Shown here: piece by piece, positions 46,817 through 55,053 of the stretch | Layout: every line of letters begins with the position of its first letter | Position numbering within the stretch: the first letter of the stretch is position 1 | NCBI RefSeq assembly: GCF_902833055.1 | Contig: NZ_CADFEJ010000004.1 | Location: forward strand, 403,801-467,800 | Direction: 5' to 3' | Length of the DNA: 64,000 nucleotides | Source of the DNA: Burkholderia territorii | Lineage (GTDB): Bacteria; Pseudomonadota; Gammaproteobacteria; Burkholderiales; Burkholderiaceae | Position numbers and translations under genes: made by a program | The notes under the pieces: generated by a model | Database searches by the model: none | What the model was told of the DNA's origin: nothing | Seen by the model: the letters and a program-made list of their open reading frames with translations, nothing else

Positions 46817-48283
46817 ATGAACGCACCTATGAATGTCCTGTTGCCCGACGCGCTGGTGATGGTCGCCATCGTCGTCGCATGGCTGAACGACACCTTTACC
46901 GGTGCCGCCGGCCGCCGCCTGACCTATCTGATCGCGGTGGTTTCGTCGATCGTCGCCGGCGTGTGGTTCGCGGTTCAGGCGCTGGACCCGCAGCAGTATT
47001 ACTTCTTCTCGCGGATGGTCGTCGTCGACTCGTTCGCGAGCATGATGAAGGCGGTCGTGTCGCTCGGCTTCGCGGTCTCGCTCGTCTATTCGCGCAAGTA
47101 CCTCGAAGACCGTGACATGTTCCGCGGCGACGTGTTCCTGCTGGGCATGTTCTCGCTGCTCGGTCAGCTGGTGATGGTGTCGGGCAACAACTTCCTGACG
47201 CTGTATCTCGGCCTCGAACTGATGTCGCTGTCGCTGTATGCCGTCATCGCGCTGCGCCGCGATGCCGCACAGTCGAGCGAAGCCGCGATGAAGTACTACG
47301 TGCTGGGCGCGCTCGCGTCGGGCTTCGTGCTGTACGGCATCTCGATGCTCTACGGCGCGACCGGCTCGCTCGAGCTGGGCGAGGTGTACAAGGCGGTCGG
47401 CGGCAACACCGATGCGGCCGTGCTGATGTTTGGCGTGATCTTCATCGTCGCCGGTATCGCATTCAAGCTCGGTGCCGTGCCGTTCCACATGTGGGTGCCG
47501 GACGTGTACCAGGGCGCACCGACCGCGATGACGCTGTTCGTCGGCGGCGGCCCGAAGGTTGCCGCGTTCGCGTGGGGCCTGCGCTTCCTGGTGATGGGCC
47601 TGCTGCCGCTCGCACAGAACTGGCAGACCGCGCTCGTGATCCTCGCCGCGCTGTCGCTGATCGTCGGTAACATTACCGGTATCGTCCAGCGCAACATCAA
47701 GCGGATGCTCGCATACTCGGCGATCTCGAACATGGGCTTCGTGCTGCTCGGCCTGCTCGCCGGCATCGTGAAGGGCGACGCGACCGCACCGGCGAACGCG
47801 TACAGCTCGGCGATGTTCTACGCGATCGTCTACCTGATCACGACGCTCGGCTCGTTCGGCGTGGTGATGCTGCTCGCACGCCGCGATTTCGAAGCCGAAA
47901 CGATCGACGACTTCAAGGGCCTCAACAAGCGCAGCCCGGTGTTCGCGTTCGTGATGATGGTCATGATGTTCTCGCTGGCCGGTATTCCGCCGACCGTCGG
48001 CTTCTACGCGAAGCTCGCGGTGCTCGAGGCGACCGTCAACGCAGGGCTCACGTGGCTGGCCGTGCTGGCCGTGATCACGTCGCTGTTCGGCGCGTTCTAC
48101 TACCTGCGCATCGTCAAGCTCATGTACTTCGATGCACCGCAGGATGCGACCCCGGTCACCGGCGATTTCTGCAAGCGCACGATCCTCGTGCTGAACGGTA
48201 TCGCAGTTGTCGTGCTCGGCCTGATCCCGAGCCCGCTGCTGACGGCCTGCCTGCAGGCAATTCGTCACACGCTGCCGCTGTAA
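46817..48283 (+). CDS. nuoN: NADH-quinone oxidoreductase subunit N
   Basis: 488 residues, the third antiporter-like pump. Tyr-Leu-Gly-Leu-Glu-Leu-Met-Ser-Leu has the helix 5 Glu, Phe-Lys-Leu-Gly-x-Val-Pro-Phe-His-x-Trp-x-Pro-Asp-Val-Tyr the helix 7 Lys. The ATG follows GGAGGAAAT. The last gene of the canonical set; its TAA overlaps the next ATG as TAATG. Confidence 0.97.
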   Translation: MNAPMNVLLPDALVMVAIVVAWLNDTFTGAAGRRLTYLIAVVSSIVAGVWFAVQALDPQQYYFFSRMVVVDSFASMMKAVVSLGFAVSLVYSRKYLEDRDMFRGDVFLLGMFSLLGQLVMVSGNNFLTLYLGLELMSLSLYAVIALRRDAAQSSEAAMKYYVLGALASGFVLYGISMLYGATGSLELGEVYKAVGGNTDAAVLMFGVIFIVAGIAFKLGAVPFHMWVPDVYQGAPTAMTLFVGGGPKVAAFAWGLRFLVMGLLPLAQNWQTALVILAALSLIVGNITGIVQRNIKRMLAYSAISNMGFVLLGLLAGIVKGDATAPANAYSSAMFYAIVYLITTLGSFGVVMLLARRDFEAETIDDFKGLNKRSPVFAFVMMVMMFSLAGIPPTVGFYAKLAVLEATVNAGLTWLAVLAVITSLFGAFYYLRIVKLMYFDAPQDATPVTGDFCKRTILVLNGIAVVVLGLIPSPLLTACLQAIRHTLPL

Positions 48284-48579
48284 TGTCGGCAGCCGGCTGG
48301 TTTATCGTGCTGTTGGCGCTTGCGGGCGCCAACGTGCCGTTCCTGAACCAACGCCTCTTCGCCGTCGTGCCGATCGGTGCGACGAAGAAGAATGCGTGGG
48401 TTCGGATCGGCGAGCTGATCGTGCTGTATTTCGTCGTCGGCGCACTCGGCTTCTGGCTCGAATCGCGCGCCGGCAACCGCTTCGAACAAGGCTGGCAGTT
48501 CTACGCGATCACGTTCAGTCTCTTCGTCGTGTTCGCGTTTCCCGGCTTCACGTTCCAGTATCTCGTCAAACGACGCTGA
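48283..48579 (+). CDS. DUF2818 small membrane protein, coupled to nuoN
   Basis: 98 residues with three membrane helices (about 4-22, 43-62, 71-93). The segment Ala-Asn-x-Pro-Phe-Leu-Asn at the end of the first helix and Lys-Lys-x-x-Trp-x-Arg-x-x-Glu between helices are its clearest features. The start overlaps the nuoN stop (TAATG), so it is translated as the last cistron of the nuo operon. Function is unknown; an assembly or accessory factor of complex I is a fair inference from the coupling. Confidence 0.85.
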   Translation: MSAAGWFIVLLALAGANVPFLNQRLFAVVPIGATKKNAWVRIGELIVLYFVVGALGFWLESRAGNRFEQGWQFYAITFSLFVVFAFPGFTFQYLVKRR

Positions 48580-48619
48580 CGGCTCCGGCCGTCGCGTGCT
48601 CATTCCTCCGGAGCTGCCG

Positions 48620-49210
48620 ATGGCCGAACTACCCAATCACGACGCCGCACTGACCGAAACCTGCCTCGAGAGCGAGGCGATTTTCGACGGCGCGTTCCTC
48701 AAGCTGAAGCGCGATACCGTCCGCTTGCCCGATGGCAAGCAGGCCACGCGCGAATACGTGCAGCACCCGGGCGCGGTGATGGTGATCCCGCTGTTCGACG
48801 ACGGCCGCGTGCTGATGGAAAGCCAGTATCGCTATCCGATCGGCAAGGTCATGGCCGAATTCCCGGCCGGCAAGCTCGATCCGAACGAGGGCGCGCTTGC
48901 TTGCGCGGTGCGCGAATTGCGCGAGGAAACCGGCTATACGGCGCGCGAATACGTGTTCCTGGCGCGGATTCACCCGATCATTTCCTATTCGACCGAATTC
49001 ATCGACCTGTATCTCGCGCGCGGGCTGACCGCCGGCGAGCGCAAGCTCGACGAAGGCGAATTCCTCGAGACCTTCACGGCGACGCTGCCCGACCTGCAGG
49101 AGTGGGTGCGCACGGGCCAGATCACCGACGTGAAGACGATCATCGGCGCGATGTGGCTCGACAAGGTTTTGTCCGGCACCTGGCCGCTCGGCCCGGTCGA
49201 GAAGCCCTGA
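48620..49210 (+). CDS. NUDIX hydrolase, ADP-ribose pyrophosphatase type
   Basis: 196 residues from the ATG at 48620, preceded by CCGGAG. The complete Nudix box is present: Gly84-x5-Glu90-x7-Arg98-Glu99-Leu-x-Glu102-Glu103-x-Gly105, binding divalent metal. The Pro-Ala-Gly-Lys-Leu-Asp start of the box and the preceding Gln-Tyr-Arg-Tyr-Pro segment are those of ADP-ribose pyrophosphatases (NudF), which hydrolyse ADP-ribose to AMP and ribose 5-phosphate. It follows DUF2818 by 40 bases and may be read through from the nuo operon. Confidence 0.9.
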   Translation: MAELPNHDAALTETCLESEAIFDGAFLKLKRDTVRLPDGKQATREYVQHPGAVMVIPLFDDGRVLMESQYRYPIGKVMAEFPAGKLDPNEGALACAVRELREETGYTAREYVFLARIHPIISYSTEFIDLYLARGLTAGERKLDEGEFLETFTATLPDLQEWVRTGQITDVKTIIGAMWLDKVLSGTWPLGPVEKP

Positions 49211-49287
49211 CGGCGCGTCAGCGGCGGGTGGAGCACCGCGTTACAATCCTGTGACGCGGCCGCTGTCCGGCCGCGCGATCCTGGTTT

Positions 49288-49301
49288 AGCACGATCGTTC
49301 A
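49288..49301. promoter_or_regulatory. Imperfect copy of an operator-like palindrome
   Basis: AGCACG-AT-CGTTCA resembles the perfect AGCACG-AA-CGTGCT at 54971-54984. It overlaps the putative -35 box of the DUF1178/acyl-CoA dehydrogenase operon, a position suited to repression. Confidence 0.4.
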
Positions 49302-49325
49302 CAAAAGCGCGTTTTGCGCTACACT
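49298..49325 (+). promoter_or_regulatory. Candidate promoter of the DUF1178-acyl-CoA dehydrogenase operon
   Basis: TTCACA, 16 bases, TACACT, with a hairpin-like AAAGCGCGTTTTGCGC spacer. Transcription would start near 49332, 15 bases before the DUF1178 start. Confidence 0.4.
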
Positions 49326-49346
49326 CGCCACACGCCCTGATTCAGC

Positions 49347-49769
49347 ATGAAGGTCCTCGATTTACAGTGCCCGCACGGTCATCGGTTCGAAGGCTGGTTC
49401 GCTTCCGCCGATGAGTTCGAAGCGCAGTTGTCCCGCAATCTGGTCGAATGTCCGGTGTGCGGGACGACCGAGATCACCCGGATGCCGTCGGCGCCGCGCC
49501 TGAACCTGTCGGGTGCGACGCAGGCGCAGCCGGCCGATCCGCGTGCGTTGCAGGCGCAGGTGATGCGCGCACTGCGCGAGGTGCTGGAGAAGACCGAGAA
49601 CGTGGGCGAGCGCTTCGCCGAGGAAGCGCGGCGCATCCATTACAACGAGGCGCCGGCGCGCAGCATTCGTGGCGTCACGACGCCGGAGGATGCGCAATCC
49701 TTGGTCGAAGAAGGCATCGACGTGATGCCGCTGCCGATTCCTGCCGCGCTGAAAGAACCGCTGCAATGA
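49347..49769 (+). CDS. DUF1178 family protein
   Basis: 140 residues. A zinc-ribbon-like N-terminus has Cys8-Pro-His-Gly-His and Cys35-Pro-Val-Cys38-Gly, with Phe-Glu-Gly-Trp-Phe between them; the C-terminal half is helical and ends with the conserved Glu-Glu-Gly-Ile-Asp-Val-Met-Pro-Leu-Pro. Function is unknown. It stands 52 bases before the acyl-CoA dehydrogenase genes on the same strand and is likely first in that transcript. Confidence 0.87.
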   Translation: MKVLDLQCPHGHRFEGWFASADEFEAQLSRNLVECPVCGTTEITRMPSAPRLNLSGATQAQPADPRALQAQVMRALREVLEKTENVGERFAEEARRIHYNEAPARSIRGVTTPEDAQSLVEEGIDVMPLPIPAALKEPLQ

Positions 49770-49821
49770 CGTACGCAGTGTGTCCTGGGCCGGGGACGGC
49801 CGCGGCCAGGAGACACTGCGC

Positions 49822-51018
49822 ATGGATCTGGATTATTCCCCCGCCGACGACGCATTCCGCGCCGACGTCCGCGCCTGGCTCGAGGCCAATCTGCCTCACG
49901 CATTGCGCGCCAAGGTACTCGATCACAAACGACTCGACCGCGAGGATTTCGCGAGCTGGCACCGGATTCTCGGCCAGCGTGGCTGGTCCGCACCCGCGTG
50001 GCCGCCCGAATATGGCGGTCCGGGCTGGAACGCGACGCAGCGTCACATCTGGGATGAGGAGTGCGCACGCATCGGCGCGCCGACCGTGCTGCCGTTCGGC
50101 GTATCGATGGTCGCGCCGGTGCTGATGAAATACGGCAGCGAAGCGCAGAAGCGCCACTATCTGCCGCGCATTCTCGACGGCACCGACTGGTGGTGCCAGG
50201 GCTATTCGGAGCCCGGCTCCGGGTCGGATCTCGCATCGCTTCGCACCCGCGCCGAACGTCACGGCGACCACTACGTCGTCAACGGCCAGAAGACATGGAC
50301 CACGCTCGGCCAGTACGCGGACATGATGTTTTGTCTCGTACGCACCGATCCCGCGGCGAAGAAGCAGGAGGGCATCTCGTTCCTGCTGATCGACATGAAG
50401 ACGCCCGGCATCACGGTGCGCCCGATCATCACGCTCGACGAGGATCACGAAGTCAACGAAGTGTTCTTCGAGGACGTCAAGGTGCCCGTCGAGAATCTCG
50501 TCGGCGATGAAAACCGCGGCTGGACTTACGCGAAATATCTGTTGGGCCACGAGCGCACCGGCATCGCGCGCGTCGGCGCGTCGAAGCGCGAGCTCGCATT
50601 CCTGAAGCGCGTGGCGTCGAACCAGCGCAAGAACGGCAAGCCGCTGCTCGCCGATCCCGTGTTCGCCGCGAAGGTCGCGGCGCTCGAAGTCGAGCTGATG
50701 GCGCTCGAGGTGACGGTGCTGCGTGTCGTGAGCCGCGAGACGAGCGGCAAGGGGCCGGGCCCGGAGGCATCCATGCTGAAGATCAAGGGCACCGAGGTGC
50801 AGCAGGCACTCACCGAGCTGATGTTCGAGGCGATCGGGCCGCTCGCCGCGCCGTTCGACGTGCCTTTCCTCGAGGGCGAGCGCGAACACAGCTGCGCGGG
50901 CGACGACGATGCCGCGCCGCTCGCCGCCTACTACTTCAACTACCGGAAGACATCGATCTACGGCGGTTCGAACGAGATTCAGAAGAACATCATCGCGCAG
51001 ATGATCCTGGGGCTGTGA
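49822..51018 (+). CDS. Acyl-CoA dehydrogenase, subunit with intact substrate/FAD signature
   Basis: 398 residues from an ATG with AGGAGA upstream. The acyl-CoA dehydrogenase signature Gly-Tyr-Ser-Glu-Pro-Gly-Ser-Gly-Ser-Asp-Leu-Ala-Ser-Leu is intact near 134-147, and the C-terminal Gly-Gly-Ser-Asn-Glu-Ile-Gln-Lys-Asn-Ile-Ile-Ala loop is typical. It oxidises an acyl-CoA to the 2-enoyl-CoA with FAD. The second dehydrogenase gene follows 19 bases later and looks like a degenerate partner, so the two may form a heterotetramer. The substrate is unknown. Confidence 0.9.
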   Translation: MDLDYSPADDAFRADVRAWLEANLPHALRAKVLDHKRLDREDFASWHRILGQRGWSAPAWPPEYGGPGWNATQRHIWDEECARIGAPTVLPFGVSMVAPVLMKYGSEAQKRHYLPRILDGTDWWCQGYSEPGSGSDLASLRTRAERHGDHYVVNGQKTWTTLGQYADMMFCLVRTDPAAKKQEGISFLLIDMKTPGITVRPIITLDEDHEVNEVFFEDVKVPVENLVGDENRGWTYAKYLLGHERTGIARVGASKRELAFLKRVASNQRKNGKPLLADPVFAAKVAALEVELMALEVTVLRVVSRETSGKGPGPEASMLKIKGTEVQQALTELMFEAIGPLAAPFDVPFLEGEREHSCAGDDDAAPLAAYYFNYRKTSIYGGSNEIQKNIIAQMILGL

Positions 51019-51037
51019 TCAGGGAACGGAGACAACC

Positions 51038-52171
51038 ATGGATTTCAGCTTTACCGACGAGCAGCAACAGTTTGCCGACGCGCTGCGCCGTTATCTCGGC
51101 GAGCAATACGGTTTCGACGCGCGCCAGGCCATCGTGCGAAGCGATGCCGGCGTGTCGGACACGCAATGGAGCGCATTCGCGGAGCTGGGCCTGACCGCGT
51201 TGCCGGTGCCCGATGCACAGGGCGGTTTCGGTGGCGGCCCGGTCGACATGCTGGTCGCGATGCAGGAGCTCGGCCGCTCGCTCGTGGTCGAGCCATACTG
51301 GGCGACGGCGGTCGGCATCGAGGCACTGCGTGTCGCCGGCTCCGGCACGGGCGACGATGCCGCGTTGCTGGAAGCGGTCGCACAAGGGCAAAAGCGCCTG
51401 GCCGTGGCATTCCACGAACCGCGGGCACGTTACGACCTGTACGAACTCGACACGCACGCGCGCGATCAGGGCGGCACGTATCGGCTGACCGGGACCAAGT
51501 CGGTCGTTCAGCACGGCGCCCAGGTGCATGCGTGGATCATGCCCGCGCGTGTCGATGGCGGCGGCATCGGCCTGTTCGTCGTCGAGCGCGATGCGCCGGG
51601 AGCGAAGGTCGTCGACTACCGGACGATCGACGGTCAGCGCGCCGCGACGATCGAGCTGCACGACACGCCCGCACGCCAGCTGACGGGCGGCGCACGCGAT
51701 GCGGCCGCACTCGAGCAGATCGCCGATTACGCGACCTTCCTGCTCTGCGCGGAAGCGGTCGGCGCACTCGACGAGCTGAATCGCGCGACGGTCGAATACA
51801 CGAAGACGCGCGAACAGTTCGGTGTGCCAATTGCACGTTTCCAGGCGCTGCAGCACCGGATGGTCGACATGCTGATTCACGCGGAGCAGGCGCGCTCGCT
51901 GACTTACCTGGCTGCGGTGCGTTACGCGAGCAGCGACGCCGATGCGCGCCGCAAGGCAGTGTCGGCGGCGAAGGCGCGGGTCGGCGCGGCAGCGCGCTTT
52001 GTCGGCCAGCAGGCGGTGCAACTGCACGGCGGCATGGGCGTGACCAACGAGGTCGCCGCCGCACACCTGTTCAAGCGGCTGTCGATCATCGAGACGACAC
52101 TCGGCGACACCGATCATCATCTTGCGCGCATCGCGGCACTGCCGGATTTCGCGCTGACCGACGCAGCATGA
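51038..52171 (+). CDS. Acyl-CoA dehydrogenase family protein, degenerate partner subunit
   Basis: 377 residues. The overall fold is that of acyl-CoA dehydrogenases, but the Ser-Glu-Pro-x-x-Gly-Ser-Asp signature is missing (His-Glu-Pro-Arg-Ala-Arg-Tyr instead), while the C-terminal Gln-Leu-His-Gly-Gly-Met-Gly-Val-Thr-Asn-Glu segment is kept. This division of motifs between two adjacent genes is known from the alpha2beta2 acyl-CoA dehydrogenases of steroid side-chain breakdown. It probably pairs with the preceding product. An AACGGAG ribosome binding site precedes the ATG. Confidence 0.87.
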   Translation: MDFSFTDEQQQFADALRRYLGEQYGFDARQAIVRSDAGVSDTQWSAFAELGLTALPVPDAQGGFGGGPVDMLVAMQELGRSLVVEPYWATAVGIEALRVAGSGTGDDAALLEAVAQGQKRLAVAFHEPRARYDLYELDTHARDQGGTYRLTGTKSVVQHGAQVHAWIMPARVDGGGIGLFVVERDAPGAKVVDYRTIDGQRAATIELHDTPARQLTGGARDAAALEQIADYATFLLCAEAVGALDELNRATVEYTKTREQFGVPIARFQALQHRMVDMLIHAEQARSLTYLAAVRYASSDADARRKAVSAAKARVGAAARFVGQQAVQLHGGMGVTNEVAAAHLFKRLSIIETTLGDTDHHLARIAALPDFALTDAA

Positions 52172-52205
52172 CGGCGGCGCGTGCGCGCGCCATGGGAGAC
52201 AGACA

Positions 52206-52667
52206 GTGGGTATCAGTTACGAAGATCTGGAAGTCGGCAGTACGACCGAAATCGGCCGCTATACGTTCGAATCGGACGACATCAAGGCGTTCGCGCAACG
52301 CTACGATCCGCAACCGTTCCACCTCGACGAAGCGGCCGGCAAGGCATCGCCGTTCGGTGGCCTGGTGGCAAGCGGCTGGCATACTTGTTCGGTATTCATG
52401 AGCCTGCTCGTCAAGAAGCTGGGACCGGATTCGACCAGCATGGGTTCGCCCGGCATCGACTCGATCCGCTGGCTCAAGCCCGTGCGCGCGGGCGACACGA
52501 TCACGATGTACCAGAAGATCCACGACAAGCGCGTATCGGAGAGCAAGCCCGATCGCGGCATCGTGTCGACCGAGTGGATCGGCGTCAACGGCGCCGGCGA
52601 CACGGTGATCACCGTGCATACCAAGGTGATCTTCGGCCTGCGTCATCCGCAAGGAGCGGGCGCATGA
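52206..52667 (+). CDS. MaoC-like enoyl-CoA hydratase (first of two)
   Basis: 153 residues from a GTG start with GGGAGACAG upstream. A single hotdog fold with the R-hydratase motif: Asp34-x4-His39 (Tyr-Asp-Pro-Gln-Pro-Phe-His) and the Phe-Gly-Gly-x-Val-Ala-Ser-Gly-Trp-His helix. It would hydrate the enoyl-CoA made by the upstream dehydrogenases. Its stop overlaps the next start (ATGA), so the two hydratases are translated together and may form a heterodimer. Confidence 0.9.
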   Translation: MGISYEDLEVGSTTEIGRYTFESDDIKAFAQRYDPQPFHLDEAAGKASPFGGLVASGWHTCSVFMSLLVKKLGPDSTSMGSPGIDSIRWLKPVRAGDTITMYQKIHDKRVSESKPDRGIVSTEWIGVNGAGDTVITVHTKVIFGLRHPQGAGA

Positions 52668-53140
52668 CGGACGTGACACTGCCGCTGATCGCGTCGGCGC
52701 AGGCGCTGCACGAGCGTGTTGGCGCGGAGCCGCTGGCGAGCGGCTGGGTCGAGATCGACCAGCGCCGCGTCGATGGTTTTGCCGACGCCACCGGCGATCA
52801 TCAGTGGATTCACGTCGATCCCGAACGGGCGCGGCGCGAGTCGCCGTTCGGCGGCCCGATCGCGCACGGATTCCTGACGCTGTCGCTGATTCCCGCGCTG
52901 ATGACCGACGCGATGCGCTTCGAGCAGAAGATGGGCGTGAACTACGGACTGAACCGCGTGCGGTTCCTGAAGCCGGTGCCGGTCGGTGCGCGCGTGCGTG
53001 CGCTGTTCGCGGTGAAGGAGGCGGCAGAGGCCGCGCGGAGCGGCGTGCAGGTGACGTGGTCGGTGTCGATTCAGGTCGAGCGTCCGGACGTTCCGTTGCT
53101 CGTGTGCGCGGCGGAATTCATTACGCTGCACTACTTCTGA
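52664..53140 (+). CDS. MaoC-like enoyl-CoA hydratase (second of two)
   Basis: 158 residues, again one hotdog domain, with Asp45-x4-His50 (Gly-Asp-His-Gln-Trp-Ile-His) and Phe-Gly-Gly-Pro-Ile-Ala-His-Gly-Phe. Both copies keep catalytic Asp and His, unlike ChsH1-ChsH2, where one chain is inactive as I recall. It resembles NodN-type proteins. Last gene of the dehydrogenase-hydratase set; no thiolase or CoA ligase follows. Confidence 0.9.
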   Translation: MTDVTLPLIASAQALHERVGAEPLASGWVEIDQRRVDGFADATGDHQWIHVDPERARRESPFGGPIAHGFLTLSLIPALMTDAMRFEQKMGVNYGLNRVRFLKPVPVGARVRALFAVKEAAEAARSGVQVTWSVSIQVERPDVPLLVCAAEFITLHYF

Positions 53141-53194
53141 CGATGCGCGCGGCGGCATCGACGGATGCCGCCGCGTCGCACGCTGCGTGCTTCG

Positions 53195-53887
53195 TCAGTG
53201 CTTCGCGTATTGCGTCGCCCCGAACAGCATCTCGCGGGCCTTGTCGTCCTGCAGCGGTTTGCGCAGCGACGCGAGTACCTCGACGCCGCGCTGCACGGCT
53301 GCACGCGCGGCAATCGTTTCGTGCCAGCGCTTCACATTCGGCAGCTCGTCGAGCACGATGCCCTGGTTCTGCCACGAGCGCGTCCACGGGAACGTCGCGA
53401 TGTCCGCGATCGTGTACGTGTCGCCGGCGAGATATTCGGATTCGCCGAGGCGCTTTTCCATCACGTTGTACAGGCGCTTCGCTTCATTCGTGTAGCGATT
53501 GACCGCATAGTCGATCTTCTCCGGCGCATACAGCCGGAAGTGATGCGCCTGCCCGAGCATCGGGCCGACGCCGCCCATCTGGAACATCAGCCACTCGAGT
53601 GTCGCATAGCGCTCGGCCGGCTCGGTCGGCAGGAACTGACCAGTCTTTTCCGCCAGATACACGAGGATCGCGCCCGATTCGAACAGCGAGATCGGCTTGC
53701 CGCCGGGGCCGTCCGCGTCGACGATCGCGGGGATCTTGTTGTTCGGGCTGATTTTCAGGAATTCGGGCTTGAACTGGTCGCCCGCACCGATATCGACCGG
53801 ATGCGCACGATACGCGAGGCCCGTTTCCTCGAGCATGATGTGTACCTTGTGGCCGTTCGGGGTCGCCCAGCTGTAGACATCGATCAT
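53195..53887 (-). CDS. Glutathione S-transferase, YfcG/YghU-like (disulfide-bond oxidoreductase)
   Basis: 230 residues from an ATG with AAAGGAG upstream. The N-terminal thioredoxin-like domain starts Trp-Ala-Thr-Pro-Asn-Gly-His-Lys-Val, where Thr9 and Asn11 replace the Ser/Tyr/Cys of other classes, as in the Nu-class enzymes YfcG and YghU, which reduce disulfides with glutathione. Asn-Lys-Ile-Pro-Ala-Ile and Glu-Ser-Gly-Ala-Ile make the glutathione site. The C-terminal helical domain is complete. It is cytoplasmic and stands alone. Confidence 0.9.
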   Translation of the reverse strand: MIDVYSWATPNGHKVHIMLEETGLAYRAHPVDIGAGDQFKPEFLKISPNNKIPAIVDADGPGGKPISLFESGAILVYLAEKTGQFLPTEPAERYATLEWLMFQMGGVGPMLGQAHHFRLYAPEKIDYAVNRYTNEAKRLYNVMEKRLGESEYLAGDTYTIADIATFPWTRSWQNQGIVLDELPNVKRWHETIAARAAVQRGVEVLASLRKPLQDDKAREMLFGATQYAKH

Positions 53888-54050
53888 CGTCAACTCCTTT
53901 GTTGCATGCGCGAAAACGGCGCCGACGGGGCGCCGCGACAGGCGGTCATTAGAGCATGGATCGATGCGGGCTGCAGGCGACGGAAACGGGCAGCGTGCGC
54001 GTGCGCATACGCGTCGTCGCAACGGCGCAAGCGCCGCTGCGGCGTGCAGC

Positions 54051-54842
54051 TCAGCGCTTGTAGCGCGGCTGGCGTTTCTCGAGGAATGCGGTAATGCCTT
54101 CCAATGCATCCGCATGATGCAGCGACGCGACGAAGTGATCGCGCTCGGTGCCCAGATGTGCATCGAGCGGCTGTGCGGTCGCATCGTCGAGCAGCGACTT
54201 GATGCGCGTGAGCGCATTCGGCGAGATGCCGGCAAGCGAGTCGGCCCACGCGAGCGCGTCGGATAGCGCGGCACCGGGCGCGGCGAGCCGATTGACGACA
54301 CCGAGCGCATGCAGGCGCTCGGCCGCGACGGGCTTGCCCTCGAACAGGATTTCGGCGGCGAGCGCCCGCGGCAGTGCGCGCGCGAGGAACCACGAGCCGC
54401 CGCCGTCGGGCGTGAGGCCGACGCGTGCATACGACATGACGAACTTCGCGTCGTGCGCGGCAACGATCAGGTCGCATGCGAGCGCGAGCGAAAATCCCGC
54501 GCCGGCCGCCGCACCTTCGACGGCCGCGATCACGGGCTTGGTCGTTTCGCGGATCGCCGTGATCCATGCGGCGAGCTGATCGATGCTGTCGGCCTGGTAG
54601 GACGGGTCCTTCGAGCGGTTCTCGAGCAGCCGGTTCAGGTTGCCACCCGCGCAAAAGAAACGATCGGCGCCGGTAAGCACGACCGCGCGAATGGCGGGAT
54701 CGCGCTCGGCGGTGGCGAGCGCTTCGACGCCGGCTGCATACATGTCGGGATGCAGCGCGTTGCGCGCGCCGGGATTGGACAGCGTGAGGACGAGCGTCGA
54801 TTCGCTCTCGAGCGGACGCGAGGCCAGCAGTTCAGCACTCAT
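54051..54842 (-). CDS. Enoyl-CoA hydratase/isomerase family protein (PaaG-like)
   Basis: 263 residues from ATG 54842 with GGAGAC upstream. The crotonase fold shows the oxyanion-hole segments Phe-Cys-Ala-Gly-Gly-Asn-Leu and Gly-Ala-Ala-Ala-Gly-Ala-Gly. Where hydratases have the second catalytic Glu, this has Val-Gly-Leu-Thr-Pro-Asp-Gly-Gly-Gly-Ser, with Asp as in PaaG-type isomerases. It is therefore more likely an isomerase or a related enzyme than a plain hydratase. A palindromic operator candidate lies in the divergent region shared with the GST gene at 55054. Confidence 0.88.
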   Translation of the reverse strand: MSAELLASRPLESESTLVLTLSNPGARNALHPDMYAAGVEALATAERDPAIRAVVLTGADRFFCAGGNLNRLLENRSKDPSYQADSIDQLAAWITAIRETTKPVIAAVEGAAAGAGFSLALACDLIVAAHDAKFVMSYARVGLTPDGGGSWFLARALPRALAAEILFEGKPVAAERLHALGVVNRLAAPGAALSDALAWADSLAGISPNALTRIKSLLDDATAQPLDAHLGTERDHFVASLHHADALEGITAFLEKRQPRYKR

Positions 54843-54970
54843 GCGAGTGTGTCTCCATCGGATGGCGAGGCTGCGGCACCGCGCGCTACGCGGGCGCACG
54901 CGCATACCCGTGAGGGTGCTGCCGCAGCGGATGCATTGTTGTCGTGACGGACGCGAAACTGCTTTAGACT

Positions 54971-54984
54971 AGCACGAACGTGCT
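54971..54984. promoter_or_regulatory. Perfect operator-like palindrome between divergent genes
   Basis: AGCACG-AA-CGTGCT lies just after a TAGACT -10-like box (54965-54970) between the divergent enoyl-CoA hydratase and GST genes. It looks like a TetR-type operator. An imperfect copy is at 49288-49301. Confidence 0.5.
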
Positions 54985-55053
54985 TTTCAGCGCGACGCAT
55001 CCCGATGCGGCCGGCGTCGGCTCGGCCGTGCTTCAGCAACGAAGGAGACTCCG

